Shown one piece after another: positions 23,993 through 37,200 of a DNA stretch of 64,000 nucleotides. Each line of letters begins with the position of its first letter. The first letter of the stretch is position 1. The DNA comes from Gymnorhina tibicen (Eukaryota > Chordata > Aves > Passeriformes > Artamidae), in contig VXAZ01004553.1 of NCBI GenBank assembly GCA_013399875.1, forward strand, positions 620,001 to 684,000, in the 5' to 3' direction. The translations under genes were made by a program, and so were the position numbers. Below the pieces are notes generated by a model. It worked only from the letters and a program-made list of their open reading frames with translations. It was not told the origin of the DNA and ran no database searches.

Positions 23993-26900
23993 CTTTGCAA
24001 AAAGACAGCAGCGAGGCTCTCGTAACCACATCTGTCAGCATTTGGCTTGTGAACAGCGACCAATTCAAATGAAAAATGAACACTGGCACCTTTCTGAAAC
24101 CAACAGGCTGTGAGCTTATGAGAAATGCAGAGCAAATTAAGGATGAGATCAAGCCCAATAATACTTCCAAAGAGAAATGAATCACTGAAAAACCCCACAG
24201 CAGGGAGAAAAAACAGAGCAACACTTTTTTGTAAGAGTGAGTAACTGAGGAAAGTTTTGATAGTGTTACCAACTTCTGCAGCAAGAAATGCTAGGCCATG
24301 TTAGGAGAGCCCACTAAAGAAGCAACCGTATGCTGAAGCAGCAAAGGTATTTGTCTAAAAAAAAAATTATCTGTAAGAGGAGGATGAGTACAATTTCCAA
24401 GAAAAATACTGTGAGATATACTACTGAAAAATAAACAAATTTGGTTTATGTATCCCTGTCACAGCCTTCCATGATATTCAGCAAAAATGGCAGCAGCAGT
24501 GTTTTGCATTACGAAATGTTGGGTTATTGCTGGTTTGTTGTAAGAATTTGGAGGATTTTTGTTTCTCAGTTCCTCATAGATCTGGCTTCTTTTTCTCCTT
24601 GCACATAAAGAGATTTGTTTCCTGAAAAGTCTTCAGAAAGCAGGCTAACTGAAAAGAGCTTGCATAAGCCCAAGGAAAACTACAGGCAATTACAGAAAAT
24701 TGTAGCTGGTCATTCAGTCCACAACAAAAATAGATATTAAAACAGTCAGCCCAAACCAGTTATTATCCCTCTTATTGAAATACCCTTCAGGAAAGCCTGT
24801 GAAATAATATCACGTGGAGATATCCCTAGTGGTGCCAGCACCTTATGATGCCATCCACAGACCAAGAATGTTGGATGTTGTATTTTTTCACTGCCTGCAT
24901 GCTATGGAGAGCAAGGTATGAGGCTGCTCACCTCAGCTCCTGAAGCAGAGGGAAAGAGAAAAAAAACCCCTGTTCCCACATGCTGGCTGCATGGCCCTGG
25001 GCTGAACCACAAGCTCATGGAGCTTTCCTGCTCCCTCCCTCCATTCCTAGAGCTCCCAGCTATTTTATTTACACAGTTTATGCCAGCTGGGAAGTGACCG
25101 CTGCCTCGAAGGAAGCGGAAAGGTCAGGAACTCCTTTCACATGAACCTCTGAGCCAGCACAAAGCAGAATCTTCTCAGTAGACACAGAGGAATGACAAGA
25201 ATTGGGGGAGAAAGAATGGGGCAGAAAGATTTGGTGGGGGGGCATTAAAAATTAAGACATGAGAGAAAAAAATGCAATGCAAATGAAGAAAAAAATTCAC
25301 AGTTCAAAGGACAGCACGAATTAGAAAATGCATTGTGCTACAAGTAAACCCAGCTAGTCTGTGAAAATACAAGTTGTATGTGTTCACACATATCATCACA
25401 GTGAAGAGATTGACTGACCCTAAGCTACTAAACACAGTAAACCACCATTATTCTAATTTTCTTCCAAGTTTTTTAACCGGTTTCCATCACTCTCAGAGAG
25501 ATTTCCACAGCAGCATCTTTACATCCTATTAATGAATTGATGAAATTGTTCGTGGAGTTCAGTATGTAAATAAAGTACACTGAACTGTTAGAGAGCTACT
25601 AAAATTGTATTTCCACTTATACAAGCAATGTATTTACTGAGTTTAAATGTGGGTATTTCTAGCCTTTCAGGATTGCAAGAAGAAGAAGACAGGATTGTAC
25701 ATATTTATGCTTGCATTTATTATCTGTGCTTAAAAACTTAGTTTTTAAAAAATCCTGAGAACCTGATGGGTTTATTAATTGTTTCTAGGAGCCTTACCAC
25801 AGCCAAAGAGCTTCATGACAAGCAGAGAGCCTACCTGTAGGCTGGGGGGTTGTTTTGAGGAAGGTGTTGAACAGGTTAAAAGTGATATTGCTGTCTCTGT
25901 ACAAACAGAACCAACCCTTGAAACCAAAGACACTTGTCTTTTCCTCACAAGGCCAGTATTTCAAGCAACAAATGCAACCATGGGAGAAACCTCGTAAGAG
26001 CTATCATCATTCAAACTGGCCCACCAAAAGAACTCATCACACAGCAACAGCCCACAAAGCGGGAGTTCACACAGAACTTGACCAAACATTTATAATCCTC
26101 TGCCTGACAACTACCAAGAAGTTACTTTGACAACTTTTCCCTTCCCTGTGCCTGAAGAAGCATAAAAACCCCCGAAAAACACCAAACCAAGACCAAAACA
26201 AACCCCAGCTCTTTTTTAAGTAGTACTAACACTATTGTTTCCCACATCAGTGCGACTTGCCCGGGGATCAGTAGGCAGCAGCTGCACGAGAATGTAACGG
26301 AAGCAAAGAGAGCTGTGCACAAAGCAAGATTAAGGAGAGTGACTAAAACCCGTGAGCTGAGCAATTAAAACGTTGACAGAGACCTAAATCCCCCTAGCAC
26401 CTTTCTCTTTTCCCATATCGCTCTTTCTCAACAGAAAACATTTCATCTAATCATCAAAGAGATTTCGGCGTTGAGACTTCAGCTGTCATTTTAAAAGTTA
26501 AGCCTTTTCAACTCACTTCATGATGTCAGTGATATTCCAACAGAAACATGAAATGCCTTAAATGCTGAGTGTAATCTCATCGCAAAACACACAAAGTAAT
26601 CCTCCTTCCTACCATTGGAATGGGGTGCAATAAATAAAAAACCTTTGCAAAGAGTTCAAGTGAATTAAATAATCTGAAAGGTTCCCATTGAAGGAAAGGT
26701 TCCCTACTGAAATTCCAGATATCACCTGTCCAGTTAAGAAAAATGAACTTTCAGCCTCAAAACTTGATCTGAAAAGTGTGAGACTCCTTCTTTCGTAGAC
26801 AGTCAACCTAAAAACTAGCATTTTATGTCATTGACATGTTTCCATTATCAAAAGGGCAGAAGAATGCTACTGTTATATACAACAAAATCACTTAATTTTC

Positions 26901-28028
26901 ACATCGCTCTTTCAGGCTTAATTCCCTCCATGCAGATTCTGCTGCAAAGGCAGTTAGAGAGGAGAACTGCAGGAAATGTATTACTAGTAGCTCTAAGTCT
27001 GGCTCATTGAGGAGCTCTTAAGTGCTTCATACTAAAACTTCCTGACTGATCTTGCATGACTTATTTTCAGTAGCTGGTGCTAAAATCCGGAACAGTCAGA
27101 TCTGCATTCCTTCAAATATTTTTTTGTCAAATACCCTTCAGCCCAGTGAGCTCAGGCTTTCTAAGGCAGAATGTTTCCACAGAGGCACTTCAGCATCAGA
27201 TTATTCCTCACAGTATTGCAGCTTCTCAAAGGTTTATTCTAAATTTTATGGAATAACCTCTCTGTGCTACCAGATATGCTGCACTTTAGGAGTGGGTTAC
27301 TGTCACCCAGAGGTTTCAGTAGCTTTGTCGTGGTGAGAAGCAGAGCTCTGGGAGGTGAGTGAAACTCAGAAACAAATGCCCACTAACAAACTCCAAAATA
27401 CTATTTAGAGAGTAGAAAATTGTCCTGGTTTCAGGCAGGGTATATACAAGGTGAAGGGGAGAAGACCAGATTTTAAAGGGAATTGTTAGCTACCAGAGCA
27501 CACAAAGAAAACTTCTCAGTGGTACCCGATCTGTTTAGGAAGAAGGCGCTACTCAACACCACGTGTGCAGAATCACACTTCGGAGCACAGATACCCCAAG
27601 TGATGCCATTTGCACAGACCCTTCTTCCCAAGGCGAGGAGTATTTTACAAACCTTGCAAGATGGTTCAGGGTTTCAGCTTTTTGTGTTACAATCTTAGCA
27701 CAAACTTGCAAAAATGATAATCACCTCTTAGTAGAGACACAGAATCTGTGATTTTTCCAAATTACAGAAAACTGCTTTTTCTGTCCACTGATCTCTCAAG
27801 GCCAAAATACATCATTTACTGTATTACTCCCAAGAGGTATCATACTTGGCACACGACCATACTAGAGTGGAAATTTCCCAACATACTGGATTGTATCAAC
27901 ACAATTTGTCATTGGGCAATAATGCTTTGCATGCAAATATCTGGATAGACTCCAATCAAAACTGTGTAAAACTCTAAACTGCAAACATTTTAATCTTGCA
28001 GGCTGATGTGGAATGTTTGACTCCTGGC
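23993..28028. other. Non-coding unique DNA, no gene seen
   Basis: No identifiable gene or named repeat was found apart from an A/C-rich tract at about 26163-26208. At 27071-27352 (+ strand) a good acceptor (ttattttcag) and a strong donor (GAG|GTGAGT) bracket about 282 bases, but the only frame that stays open after the acceptor stops at 27336, before the donor. At best it is a lncRNA exon. Confidence 0.55.
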
Positions 28029-28098
28029 CTAGGCCTCCCTCGTCAGCATGTGCATTGCAACCAGTTTGCCTGTTACTGTGTCACGTTCATCATTAATG
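28029..28098 (-). other. Terminal-exon-like open segment, unidentified
   Basis: On the - strand the tract cttttttctctctttacag is a strong 3' splice site. The following bases are open for 22 codons (reading INDERDTVTGK early on) up to a TAG at 28029-28031. Read in the phase that the segment at 41647-41715 would require, it instead ends at an early TAA after about eight codons. No good splice donor follows in either reading. It could be a last exon or a decoy. Confidence 0.15.
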
Positions 28099-28156
28099 CT
28101 GTAAAGAGAGAAAAAAGCCTCAGAAGTTTTTATTAAGATCTGCTTATCTAAAAGGA

Positions 28157-28200
28157 ATAAAACAAAACCAACCACCACTACCAAACCCCAAACCAAAAAT
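28157..28200. repeat. A/C-rich low-complexity tract
   Basis: The tract runs aacaaaaccaaccaccacta, then ccaaaccccaaaccaaaaa, with almost no G or T. Similar tracts lie at 19371-19400, 26163-26208 and 31265-31315. Confidence 0.8.
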
Positions 28201-29699
28201 ACTACTTCAAGTTTTCATGGCCATGGCCCTAAATTTATGGCAAAATCCACAGCTGTTGGATTTATCCCAGCAGTCTCTCCAGCTGAACATGTGTTTTCAA
28301 TTGGAGTTTTAAACATTTCCTTTTTCTTTACAGCTGTAAAACAACACTTTCTAACCAGAAGATGGTAGTAGACAAGATATTCTATTTTTAAGACACTCTG
28401 GGAAAGTGAATTGGCTCGATCACCTCTGAGGACTGCCAGTGGTGCAATCCAAGATGACAACTTCAGTGTCAAAGAGTAAAAATGCTCACAACAACATTTA
28501 GCTAAGAATCTGGTTTATACCATCATCTCAAAATTTTTCTGTCTTTTTTAGATGCTAGAGCATCAATCATGACAACTTACTGTTTAGAAAATGTTAAAGT
28601 TAAAACATTCAAAACGCCATAGGTGTGGGAACTTCATAAAAAAGGCGTTTTTAGATAAACATAGAACTACAGCATCAATTGCTTTATTTACCACTGCATC
28701 TTCTCATTAACACCCTTCATATAAAACTACAACATAGCTGGCCTCGTCCAAAGCCCTGAAAATCTGTAATTCTTTGCCTGTGAGCTGGGGATTGGCTCAC
28801 TGGGGACTCTTTCCACTGCAGCTTTTAAATAAGGATGTTAACTTTGCGGGCACTGAATGGCCTCAGTACCAAAGTGCATCTGAGGTGTTTCCTGCTGCAC
28901 CTGGAACTGACTCGTGCCAACATAGACAAAACTTAATTTTTCAGCCTCAACTAGAACTGGCAAAACTCAGTGCTGCTCTACCAGCAGTAGGAAGCAGAGC
29001 AGGCACGGGCAGCGCCACAGGATGAAGGGAGAGATGATGTGAAGAAGAGAGGGAAAGAACTCTCATGGGGCTTCCGGAGATCTGTGGGAAAGACGAGGTG
29101 GAAGCAGCACCTGAACACTTCATGTGCACGAGAGCAAGGACAGACTTGACTGAAGATCCAAGTAGGTATGTGGGTGGGGAAGGCAGCTGGGTGAAAGCAG
29201 GAGAGGGTTCCTAACAGAAAGGAGTCAGAAAGAAGAGCTGGGAGGTTGATGCAATAAGTGGGAGACAGGGAGGAGAGAATCTCTCTTCCTCTTGCTTACT
29301 GTTTCATGGGATACTATCAAAGCAAGGAGAGAAAGAAGAGTACTGAAACTGTTAAGTCCTTCCACAATTAATTCCTTTTCTTATACCACTTAAACATGTA
29401 TATTTTTCATCCAGAAGTTAAAGATCAGATTCTTTAATATTCATGGTGATGGACATTTACAGCAATGAGGATGAACATTTATTGCAACTAACTTTTAAAA
29501 ATACATGAAGTGTATGTTTAAATTGTGGGGAGTTTTTTCTCTCATGTTTATCACATCATCTCACGTGGAAGCCCAAAGCCTTCCCAAGAAGAAAGCAAGA
29601 AAAACCCACAAAGTTAATTCTCTTTCCTCAGCTGAGAATTTCCTGAGATAAAATACACAGTACCTTCTCCCCTGATACATACATGAAAATTCCTTTTTT
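28201..29699. other. Non-coding unique DNA, no gene seen
   Basis: No gene was recognised. About 29030-29340 is purine-rich on the + strand (gggagaga- and gaaagaag-type runs). Such asymmetric tracts are common in introns and intergenic DNA. Confidence 0.6.
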
Positions 29700-29940
29700 T
29701 CACCCCCGAGAAAAAGCGGGTCTCAGGTGAGCACTACTCCCTGGCAGCATTCCTGCACCCCTCGCTGTCCCTCTGCGGGCTGTGCAGACGCCCCTGGCAG
29801 TGCCATCACCCGCGGGGCTGCGTGACAGACGGCGTGTCTGGCAGCGCACACGTCCCCAGGTCTGGCAGGCACAGCTATCTGATGGGGAACAGCAGCTTGT
29901 GCTCTGGGAGTTATTTTTGTCCCTGATTTCCAGGGGCTGC
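29700..29940. other. Minor CpG-rich, G+C-rich block
   Basis: About a dozen CpGs fall within roughly 150 bases (for example acccgcggggc and acggcgtgtctggcagcgca). The surrounding DNA has very few. The block is much weaker than the island at 6650. A strong donor-like CAG|GTGAGC lies at about 29726 on the + strand. It could be a small alternative promoter or enhancer, or simply a G+C-rich patch. Overlapping ORFs on both strands (29700-30038, 29782-30063) follow from the composition. Confidence 0.3.
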
Positions 29941-30000
29941 GGAGTCTCTGGAGGGCTGTGGGTTTTTGTCTCTCGTGTTTGTTTTTTGTCTTCTGTGCTT

Positions 30001-30030
30001 GTTTTTTGTTGTTGTTGTTGTTTGTTTTCA
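30001..30030. repeat. (TTG)n microsatellite
   Basis: Consecutive TTG units (ttgttgttgttgttg) sit within a T-rich tract at about 30006-30024. Confidence 0.85.
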
Positions 30031-30248
30031 TTTTTCAAACCTATCAGTGTTTATTTAGTATAAGCTCTAAATTTCTTGCTTCACCCCCCTCTCCTCCCCT
30101 TTTTAGTATGTCTCTAGAGGCAACAAGCCAAAAAAGAATGATCGTTAGCTGTGCAACAATGTCATGCCTTAACACGCTTTTCTGTAATTTACAGTTTAAC
30201 CAGAAGTCCTGTAGCCTATATTTTTAAAAGAGCCTTTCCTCTGCCAAA

Positions 30249-30280
30249 CCAAAAAAAAAAAAGAAAAAAAAAAAAAGAAG
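30249..30280. repeat. Poly-A tract with interruptions
   Basis: Two A-runs of about 12-13 bases are separated by single G residues. No retrocopy body was recognised upstream, so this is treated as simple low complexity. Confidence 0.85.
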
Positions 30281-31264
30281 ATGAATTTGTACACTTAAAT
30301 TTTTTTAAATTGTAAAATTTGAACTAGTTTTTAATATCTGCTCAGGAATTTTGTGAGATTTAGCTTTAGCAAAATAAAAAGGATTACAGGAACAAAGATG
30401 CTTATAAATACTTCTCTTATGTAATTATATAGGATAAAATTTATAAAAATACTTTGTTCCTATTTTCAAGTGAACAGTCACAGGATCAATAAAGAAAAAG
30501 AAATTCTATTTTCTTTGTCACTTTAGCTTAAAAGACAGAAGAGCTCTTCTGAACTCAATGAGAATCTGAGCAGCACCACTCCATGAGTTATTATAGCCAG
30601 ATTCAGAATTCAATATTCCAGAACTCTGTCCATAATTATTATCTCCATTAATTCATATTTCTTGCATTAAAATAAACGGGATTTCCCTGTAGGGGAACCT
30701 AACATATTTCATGTGGAAACTTCAGTATTTTGTTAGAGGATGGATCATTGAAGAGGAGACAATCTCTTGGGCTTTCTTGCCTCTTAGTTTTACCCACCTA
30801 GTTCTAATTAATAACCCATACTCCTTCACAGGACACCCAGCAAGCTTTCAGACAAAGAGAATGCTAAACAAAAGCCACTTTTCCTACACTGCAGCCTCTC
30901 AGGTCTCCAGGAGTGGAAAGCTCCCAAAGCTGGCAGAAGATGCTTCTTCCATGCTGACAAAGTATGGGCTGATAATGGAATGAAGGGACGTGCCAGGCAG
31001 CTGATGGCAAGGGAAACTGTGTGACTCTCTCAGGGCAGCTTGGTGACAGTAAGAGCTGGCCAGAGATGGCCGTGCAGCTTAGGAGGAAAGACCTGATTTT
31101 GCTAAAATGCTAATGCAATAAAGTCCTCAAGATAGCAGAAATTTATAACTCCCCCCTGCCAAGGTTTATATATTGAGATGACTTTAACTGGTTCTTATTA
31201 GTCTAGAATTTAATGAGTGACAAGACCCTCAAACAAAAAATGCAGAAAGCTTTACCTTTTGCAG

Positions 31265-31315
31265 AAAACCCCAACAAAACCAAACGAAACCCCCCCCAAA
31301 AGCCCAAACAAAATG
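31265..31315. repeat. A/C-rich low-complexity tract
   Basis: The tract runs aaaaccccaacaaaaccaaa, then a C-run, then aaaagcccaaacaaaa. It is of the same kind as the tracts at 26163 and 28157. Confidence 0.8.
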
Positions 31316-34170
31316 AACACCGCATTTTATCTCCCTACACTTCTCATGGCAAGCTGTCAGCTCTGTTTAGGCACTGAGAGTCTCCTCAGGACAAGGTAAC
31401 GGCTCTCTTCTTAAAACTCTTCCATGACAAGAAAATTGTATTTACACACATAATCAGGGAGATGAAACAAGGCTTCTGATAGTCTTAATACACAGAAAAG
31501 CATGGCAAGATAGAAAAATTCTCCACAGGAAAGCAGCTCTTTGAGCCGTCCTCTCCTTATTGATACATTTTTGTAACAAATACAAGGAAGCATCAGACTT
31601 AAACTATGCCAAGCAAGAACAAAACTGCTTGTTACTTGCTTCTCGAAAGAGCATTTTGCTCGAAGCCTTGAACACAAGGCTTCTTTTGGGTTTACGGGCA
31701 TCACGTCATGATCTCACCGGCGCAGTCTGTTTCTGGTGATGTCAGTGCCTTTGCAAGTGCTTATTAAGCAGGTTTTATCAATGGATTAAGAAGCAGCTCA
31801 GCTGCCAAGAGGAGCAAAATAAATTTTAGATCAAAGCATATAATCAACAGACATAACAGGTGACTAAGTACCATATGTCAGCATCTCGTTCTGTGACACA
31901 GAAGGGGTACATGTATAAAAACAACGGTGCAGACATTATATACTTCCTCCTCCTTTTTTTTTTTTTTTGAGCAGTATGATCAGCTAGTGTCAGAGTTGAG
32001 CATGTGCCAGATAAATTAAGCCAGTCAGGGGATAATACACAATACAGGCCAGGTTTGGCAGAATTTTCTTTTAAAATATTTGCGTTCCTGAACTGGTGTA
32101 GCTTCTCTCAGTGCATGGTGATGCTGACTTTTCTGAAATCCCCTGGTTTAGGCTTGTGCTGAAGGAACTGCTATTCCACCCTAAGTCAGTCAGTTTGATT
32201 ATCACAGATGCCAAATTGTTCTCTTTTATTTAAACTAGTGAGAGAAGAGCAATTTAGTACATTTTCCAAAATAAATAACACGAAAAATAAGTGCAAATTT
32301 TCAGGCTTTAGTGGGTAATAAAGATAAATCACTCAGCACAGAGCTGACATAAAAAACTGCTGCAGTTGCATAAAATCTTCTATTTATCTCATCTTGCAGA
32401 TTAGAAAAGAAAATGTCTTTAAAATGAGAAACAATAACAACTGTGTAAGCGTGAGTTTGGACGTTGCCAGAAGCACGAAGAGTTTACTCATTCTCTTACA
32501 GCAGGGCATTCCCACACAGGAGATTTCTCCTATGCCAGGTTTCTCAGCAATATCAACCCTTAAACTCCAGTCTGCACCAGCAGCTCTCTGGACTGGGCAA
32601 GACTTCAAGGCAGTTTTATTCCTGAAAGCCCTCAATTTTCTCCCAAAGTGGGGGAGCACAGTGCTTTTCTAGCCCAAATATGCACTGACTTACAGCCTCC
32701 TCCTGAGCAAACCCCACTGCCTGCTCTCCAGGCCAAGCAGGACACCTCTGAAAACCCTGCTCAAAGACCTTGCCTTAGGGGATTCTAGAGCATGTTGTGG
32801 CATAGATCTAGTGGAAAGTCTAGACTCAGGCAACAGTAGGGAAAAATCCTGCTAGCTTCACCCGAGATTGTACTTTATGAGATGTTCAAACAAGAAGATG
32901 CAAGTCCAGGTTTATCACAGCAAAATGTTAAAGTCCAAAAAGGAAAATGAAACAAGAAAAATCAATACTAGCTTGTACTTCCCAGTAAGGTCCCTTTTTC
33001 CCCCAGGACCTTGTTCAGCCCAAGCTCTTAGCTACGTAGCTCCATCTGTGAGGATTTTTCTGAGCCACCTCTGTCCTTTTGTGCAAGATGAAACTCATTC
33101 CTCACCCTCCTCTCCAGCTTGACATCCGAAGCAGGAGCCCTGTTCTGCTGGTATTCCTGTTGCTGCAGTTTGATGACACAGAGGTCTTCACTGGAAGCAG
33201 CTCCGACGATCGCACCTCCATCTCCATTCCCATCTCCCACACCCTTCCACCCCACCTGTGGTTAAACGCCTTCTCCCCCTTCCCCTTCCAAAGCATCAAA
33301 GCTGTCAGTGTCTAACGCAAGGATGCACCCGTGGCTGCTGGGTGAAACTGTTCAAAACAGCTTCAGCTCTGCTCTCTCCGTGTCACACAGGCTGAGAAGG
33401 GCTCCTAGCAGAAACACACCGTCCTGCCCCTGATCTGACAGCACACAGTAAGGCTTGATAAAAGCCACTGCAGACACACAAACTCAAGTGTTTTCTCCCA
33501 ACCACCTTTCCTCAAGTTTCTGTTTTCACTGGAGGCTCCTGGCATTACAGACAAGTATGCAAAATTTCTTATTTTTATGTGAATAATATCGCAGAGAAGC
33601 AGGCAAAATGTCATCAAGGCGCACAGGAGTTTTACAAAAGTATACATCCAGGTCAAAAGAGAAGCCTGAAGTTTGTGTGGGAAGTCAAAGCTTAAGCTGC
33701 TTTTGGTCTGCAGGGGGAAGCTGTCAGAGGATTCAGTTCCCTCTGCCTAAGAGCTTCACTTTGGGCTTTTGAGGGGAGGAAGGAAGACGGTGAAAAGGAT
33801 GAAGACAGCAGCAGGCGTTTCGTTGTTGTAAGACAAAAAATCATCATGGAAAAGGCAAAGAGCCTCTTACAAACATTGGCAAAAATTGAGAACAGACTAT
33901 TCCCATCAAAATGCAAAACCATGAAGTTTCCTACTCAAATGTGAAAATCTCACTATAATTTTTGTAGCTCAGTCTAGTCAAATAAAAAAATATAATCTTT
34001 TCCACGTGGCTGGTCATTTACTGTGGTTGATGTTATAATACATATTATTATCTCAATTAACTATTTTTGGCTTTAATAACCTTCTTGTAATTTTATTTCC
34101 TGAAAAAAAATAATTAAAATAATTAATCTTTGGAAATTTGCAACGATTTTACCAATAAACCTGCAGGTAA

Positions 34171-34218
34171 ATTTCCAAGATTTGTACTTGGAAAGTACAT
34201 TTCCAAGATTTGTACTTG
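34171..34218. repeat. 28-bp tandem duplication
   Basis: ATTTCCAAGATTTGTACTTG occurs at 34171-34190 and again at 34199-34218. The eight bases between are gaaagtac, giving a period of 28. A partial third echo (tctccaagta) follows at 34221. Confidence 0.88.
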
Positions 34219-37200
34219 TATCTCCAAGTACTCTATAGTGAACAGCATATTCTGCTCATTATAAATACTTCGCAACCCCCAAGAGTTCCTTTCAAAACAA
34301 ATCAGCCTATTTTCCAAGCTAAAATAGAGTCAAATTGTAAAAGAATACCAAAAGAACTTTAAGTTCTTCAAGCTGTTGGTCTGCTTAAGAAATCTTGATT
34401 ACCAAAGGTGGAAAAACTCAAACTTCTGGATCTGGCAATAAATACAGAAAATCAAGTAATTTACATTTCTTATGGTGTATACTAGTCTAAGATTATCCGG
34501 GATATTTTTCACTCCTTATTCACTCAGGATCTAATCAGGCTACAGAAGATTAGGATGTAAAAGTCCAGCCCACAAATTCAAAAGTCAGATTTCATACCCA
34601 TAACTTAACTCCCACTGTTACAAACCACCTCCCTACCCCATTCACGAGCACTTTACGCAGGTCCCTCCTCAGGCACGGAGGATGCTTTGAACTGCAAGTT
34701 AATCCTCTCCTGATCTGGATTAATTGCTGTAGGAGCTTGCAAGTCTTTCTGAACACACTTGGCCAGCTGTTCAGACCCCAACAGTTTCCTTTATTTCTTG
34801 CTTAAAATGAAAAAGGAATTCCTGACATGAATTAACCCTTTCCCTGCTAAATCGCAGTTTTCCCTGCTGCATTAATTCTGTTTGCACACTTCATACAGGT
34901 ATTGCTGAGGGGACAAGCAGTTGTTTGCATATATGCTGGGGGGCACACTGCATCAAATCAACTGTAAAATGAGGTTTGTGTTTATGTAAACTTGGAATTT
35001 TAGATGGAAAGAGGCCTTAGTAACACGTAGAAGAAGTGTCAAATCTAAGAAATAATCATATTGAAACAGGTTGAATCACTGAAAGAAGTCAAGATATTTA
35101 ACATTACCCATCTTCCTTTGAATCAACATTATTAAACCATAGAAGAACACAAAACTTCAGTTGCTGAAGTAGTTTTGTGATTATTTGGGAATGCTTATGC
35201 TTAATACCTCAAGAGGCCCTGCTTGCCCGGTTTATGAAAAGCTAAGGATGTGTGACAGCCCTGTAGCCTCAGGCTGCAGGCACATGTCCTCTGCTGGCTC
35301 CAGACCACCCCTGATGCTGGAAAGGCTTTGCCCCTTAAGTTTTCCCTCACGGTTCCTCAGTGTTTTAGTGGAGATTATGCCTTCCTCTCCAACTCTCCAA
35401 TCACTCTAAGTTACTCAGTAAGAAAAAGCAGCATGAAGTGCCCAAAACTAAGTTCGATGGGTTCTCTTCGATCACACTGGGGTTTCTGCTGGGTAACGGG
35501 AGTCTCAGTGACGTTAGACAAAAAACAACTTGTTCAATTAACATCTGTGCTTTGTTCAGATGTTTCTGAAAATACTTTTTACGTGACAGCAGAGGTGTCA
35601 GCAACATGGGGAGCTGGCATAGGCAGCTACAGAGCAATTGTGTTGTAGCCTGGTGGCTGCTGCTCTTAAGGACAAAAGCCACAAGCCATCAGCCAAAAGT
35701 GCATGAGGATTTCAAACCCAGAGCTGGAGCTGGACTCAGCTTCACATCATCACCACCATTCCCGAGGAGCAGTGAGGAGATACAAACAGCAGTAGAGAAA
35801 ACCACAGAAAAGTTCTTTTGTAATGTTATAAAAGACCAAGTACCTACATTTCCACTTTTCTACAGGCTGCAGGAAAACTCCTGCTTTGTGAAAGACTCCC
35901 AGGAATAAAAACTGCACACACAGATGTATTCACTTCCCAGCTGTTCTGAGGTTACTGACCTCCTTCGTGCTACAACAAGACAAGGATTGTGGTTTGTTTG
36001 TCTTTTAAAAAATCGCTTTGGTCAGTTTCTCTCTGTAGGTCTCAAGCAGTTATTTTACATTTTTAGGTATCTAATTTTACATTTTCTGTCTTTCAAAAAT
36101 CATCCCGGGTAAACATCAAATGAAAGGGGACAGCAGAATGCCAAACTATCTCAAAAGTATTACAAGGTGCTTCTGCCAAGAATTAGCACTTCCACCACCA
36201 TACGTTTGCAAAATCACTCCCTTAAAATGATCAAAGTCTCAGAAATTACGTTTTAATAGCCTTTTCTTCCATTGTAGCCACGTGGATTTTACTTGCCTTC
36301 CTACTACACGTACTGTGTCTCCTCCTGCAGTATCCTGGCTCCTGGCCAGGGCATATATAACTATGAAACATATCATTGTTCAATATTAGAGCATTGTAAT
36401 TTAATTTTAAGAGCAGTCAGCAATGCAAACATTTGCAAAGCAAACCAAGAACAGCTGCAAAGAAAACCAGAAAATTTCAAAGAGCTGAACTTGCCTGTTC
36501 CATTCTAATCACAGAGAAGGCAGTAGCTACAAATGACTTTTTCACACCAAAGCAGTAACTGTTCAGAAAATCAGATATCCTTGCTCTAATCTGAATTTTC
36601 TGGAGGCATTGTGGGCATCCCTCTACTCTCAAGCAATCCTTTTGTACCAGGTGCCAACCATAAGGGAACATGTAGTTCTCGAGCTGGTTGGAGTGAAGAC
36701 ACACAAGTGCCCTTGTCACCATTTTCCCATTTTTCACTCTTTTCTACAATACTCAGAGTAACCCAAAAGCACTCGGTAGGTATGTCATCTTTCAGTGAAA
36801 GTCTTCTTTTAATTCTCAGAACACTTCCAACTTCCAAGTACCACAATAAAAAGAAAATCTTGTACAAGAAAAATTGCAAATAAACCTTATATGAATACAT
36901 ATACTAGAAAGGAACATTTTAAGCCAAAACCATGTTACTGCAATATAATTGCAAAGCAAAGCCAGCTGATTTCATCTATTAAAAACATCCCAGCCAGCAC
37001 ACAGAGTAACTGCAAGGCACTTACAAGGCTTCTGGGTGATGTAAATATAACTTAAAAAAAATCAAAATAGAGCACACTTTCAAAAAAAAATCAACAACAT
37101 TATTATAGAAAATAATAATTTCCAAATGCCAACATTTTAAGCAAATGCTTGTCTCTGGTGGATTTTCAGAGCTTATATTGCAAACTGTTACTTCAAAACC

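Noticed and set aside
27071..27352. Exon between a good acceptor and GAG|GTGAGT on the + strand
   Set aside because: The only frame that stays open after the acceptor stops at 27336, before the donor. At most it is a lncRNA exon.
27419..27460. tgtcctggtttcagg as the start of an avian ERV LTR
   Set aside because: The first 15 or so bases resemble the start of some avian LTRs, but the match is not sustained and no far end or target duplication was found.
30249..30280. Poly-A tract as the tail of a processed pseudogene
   Set aside because: No recognisable gene body or target duplication is present upstream.
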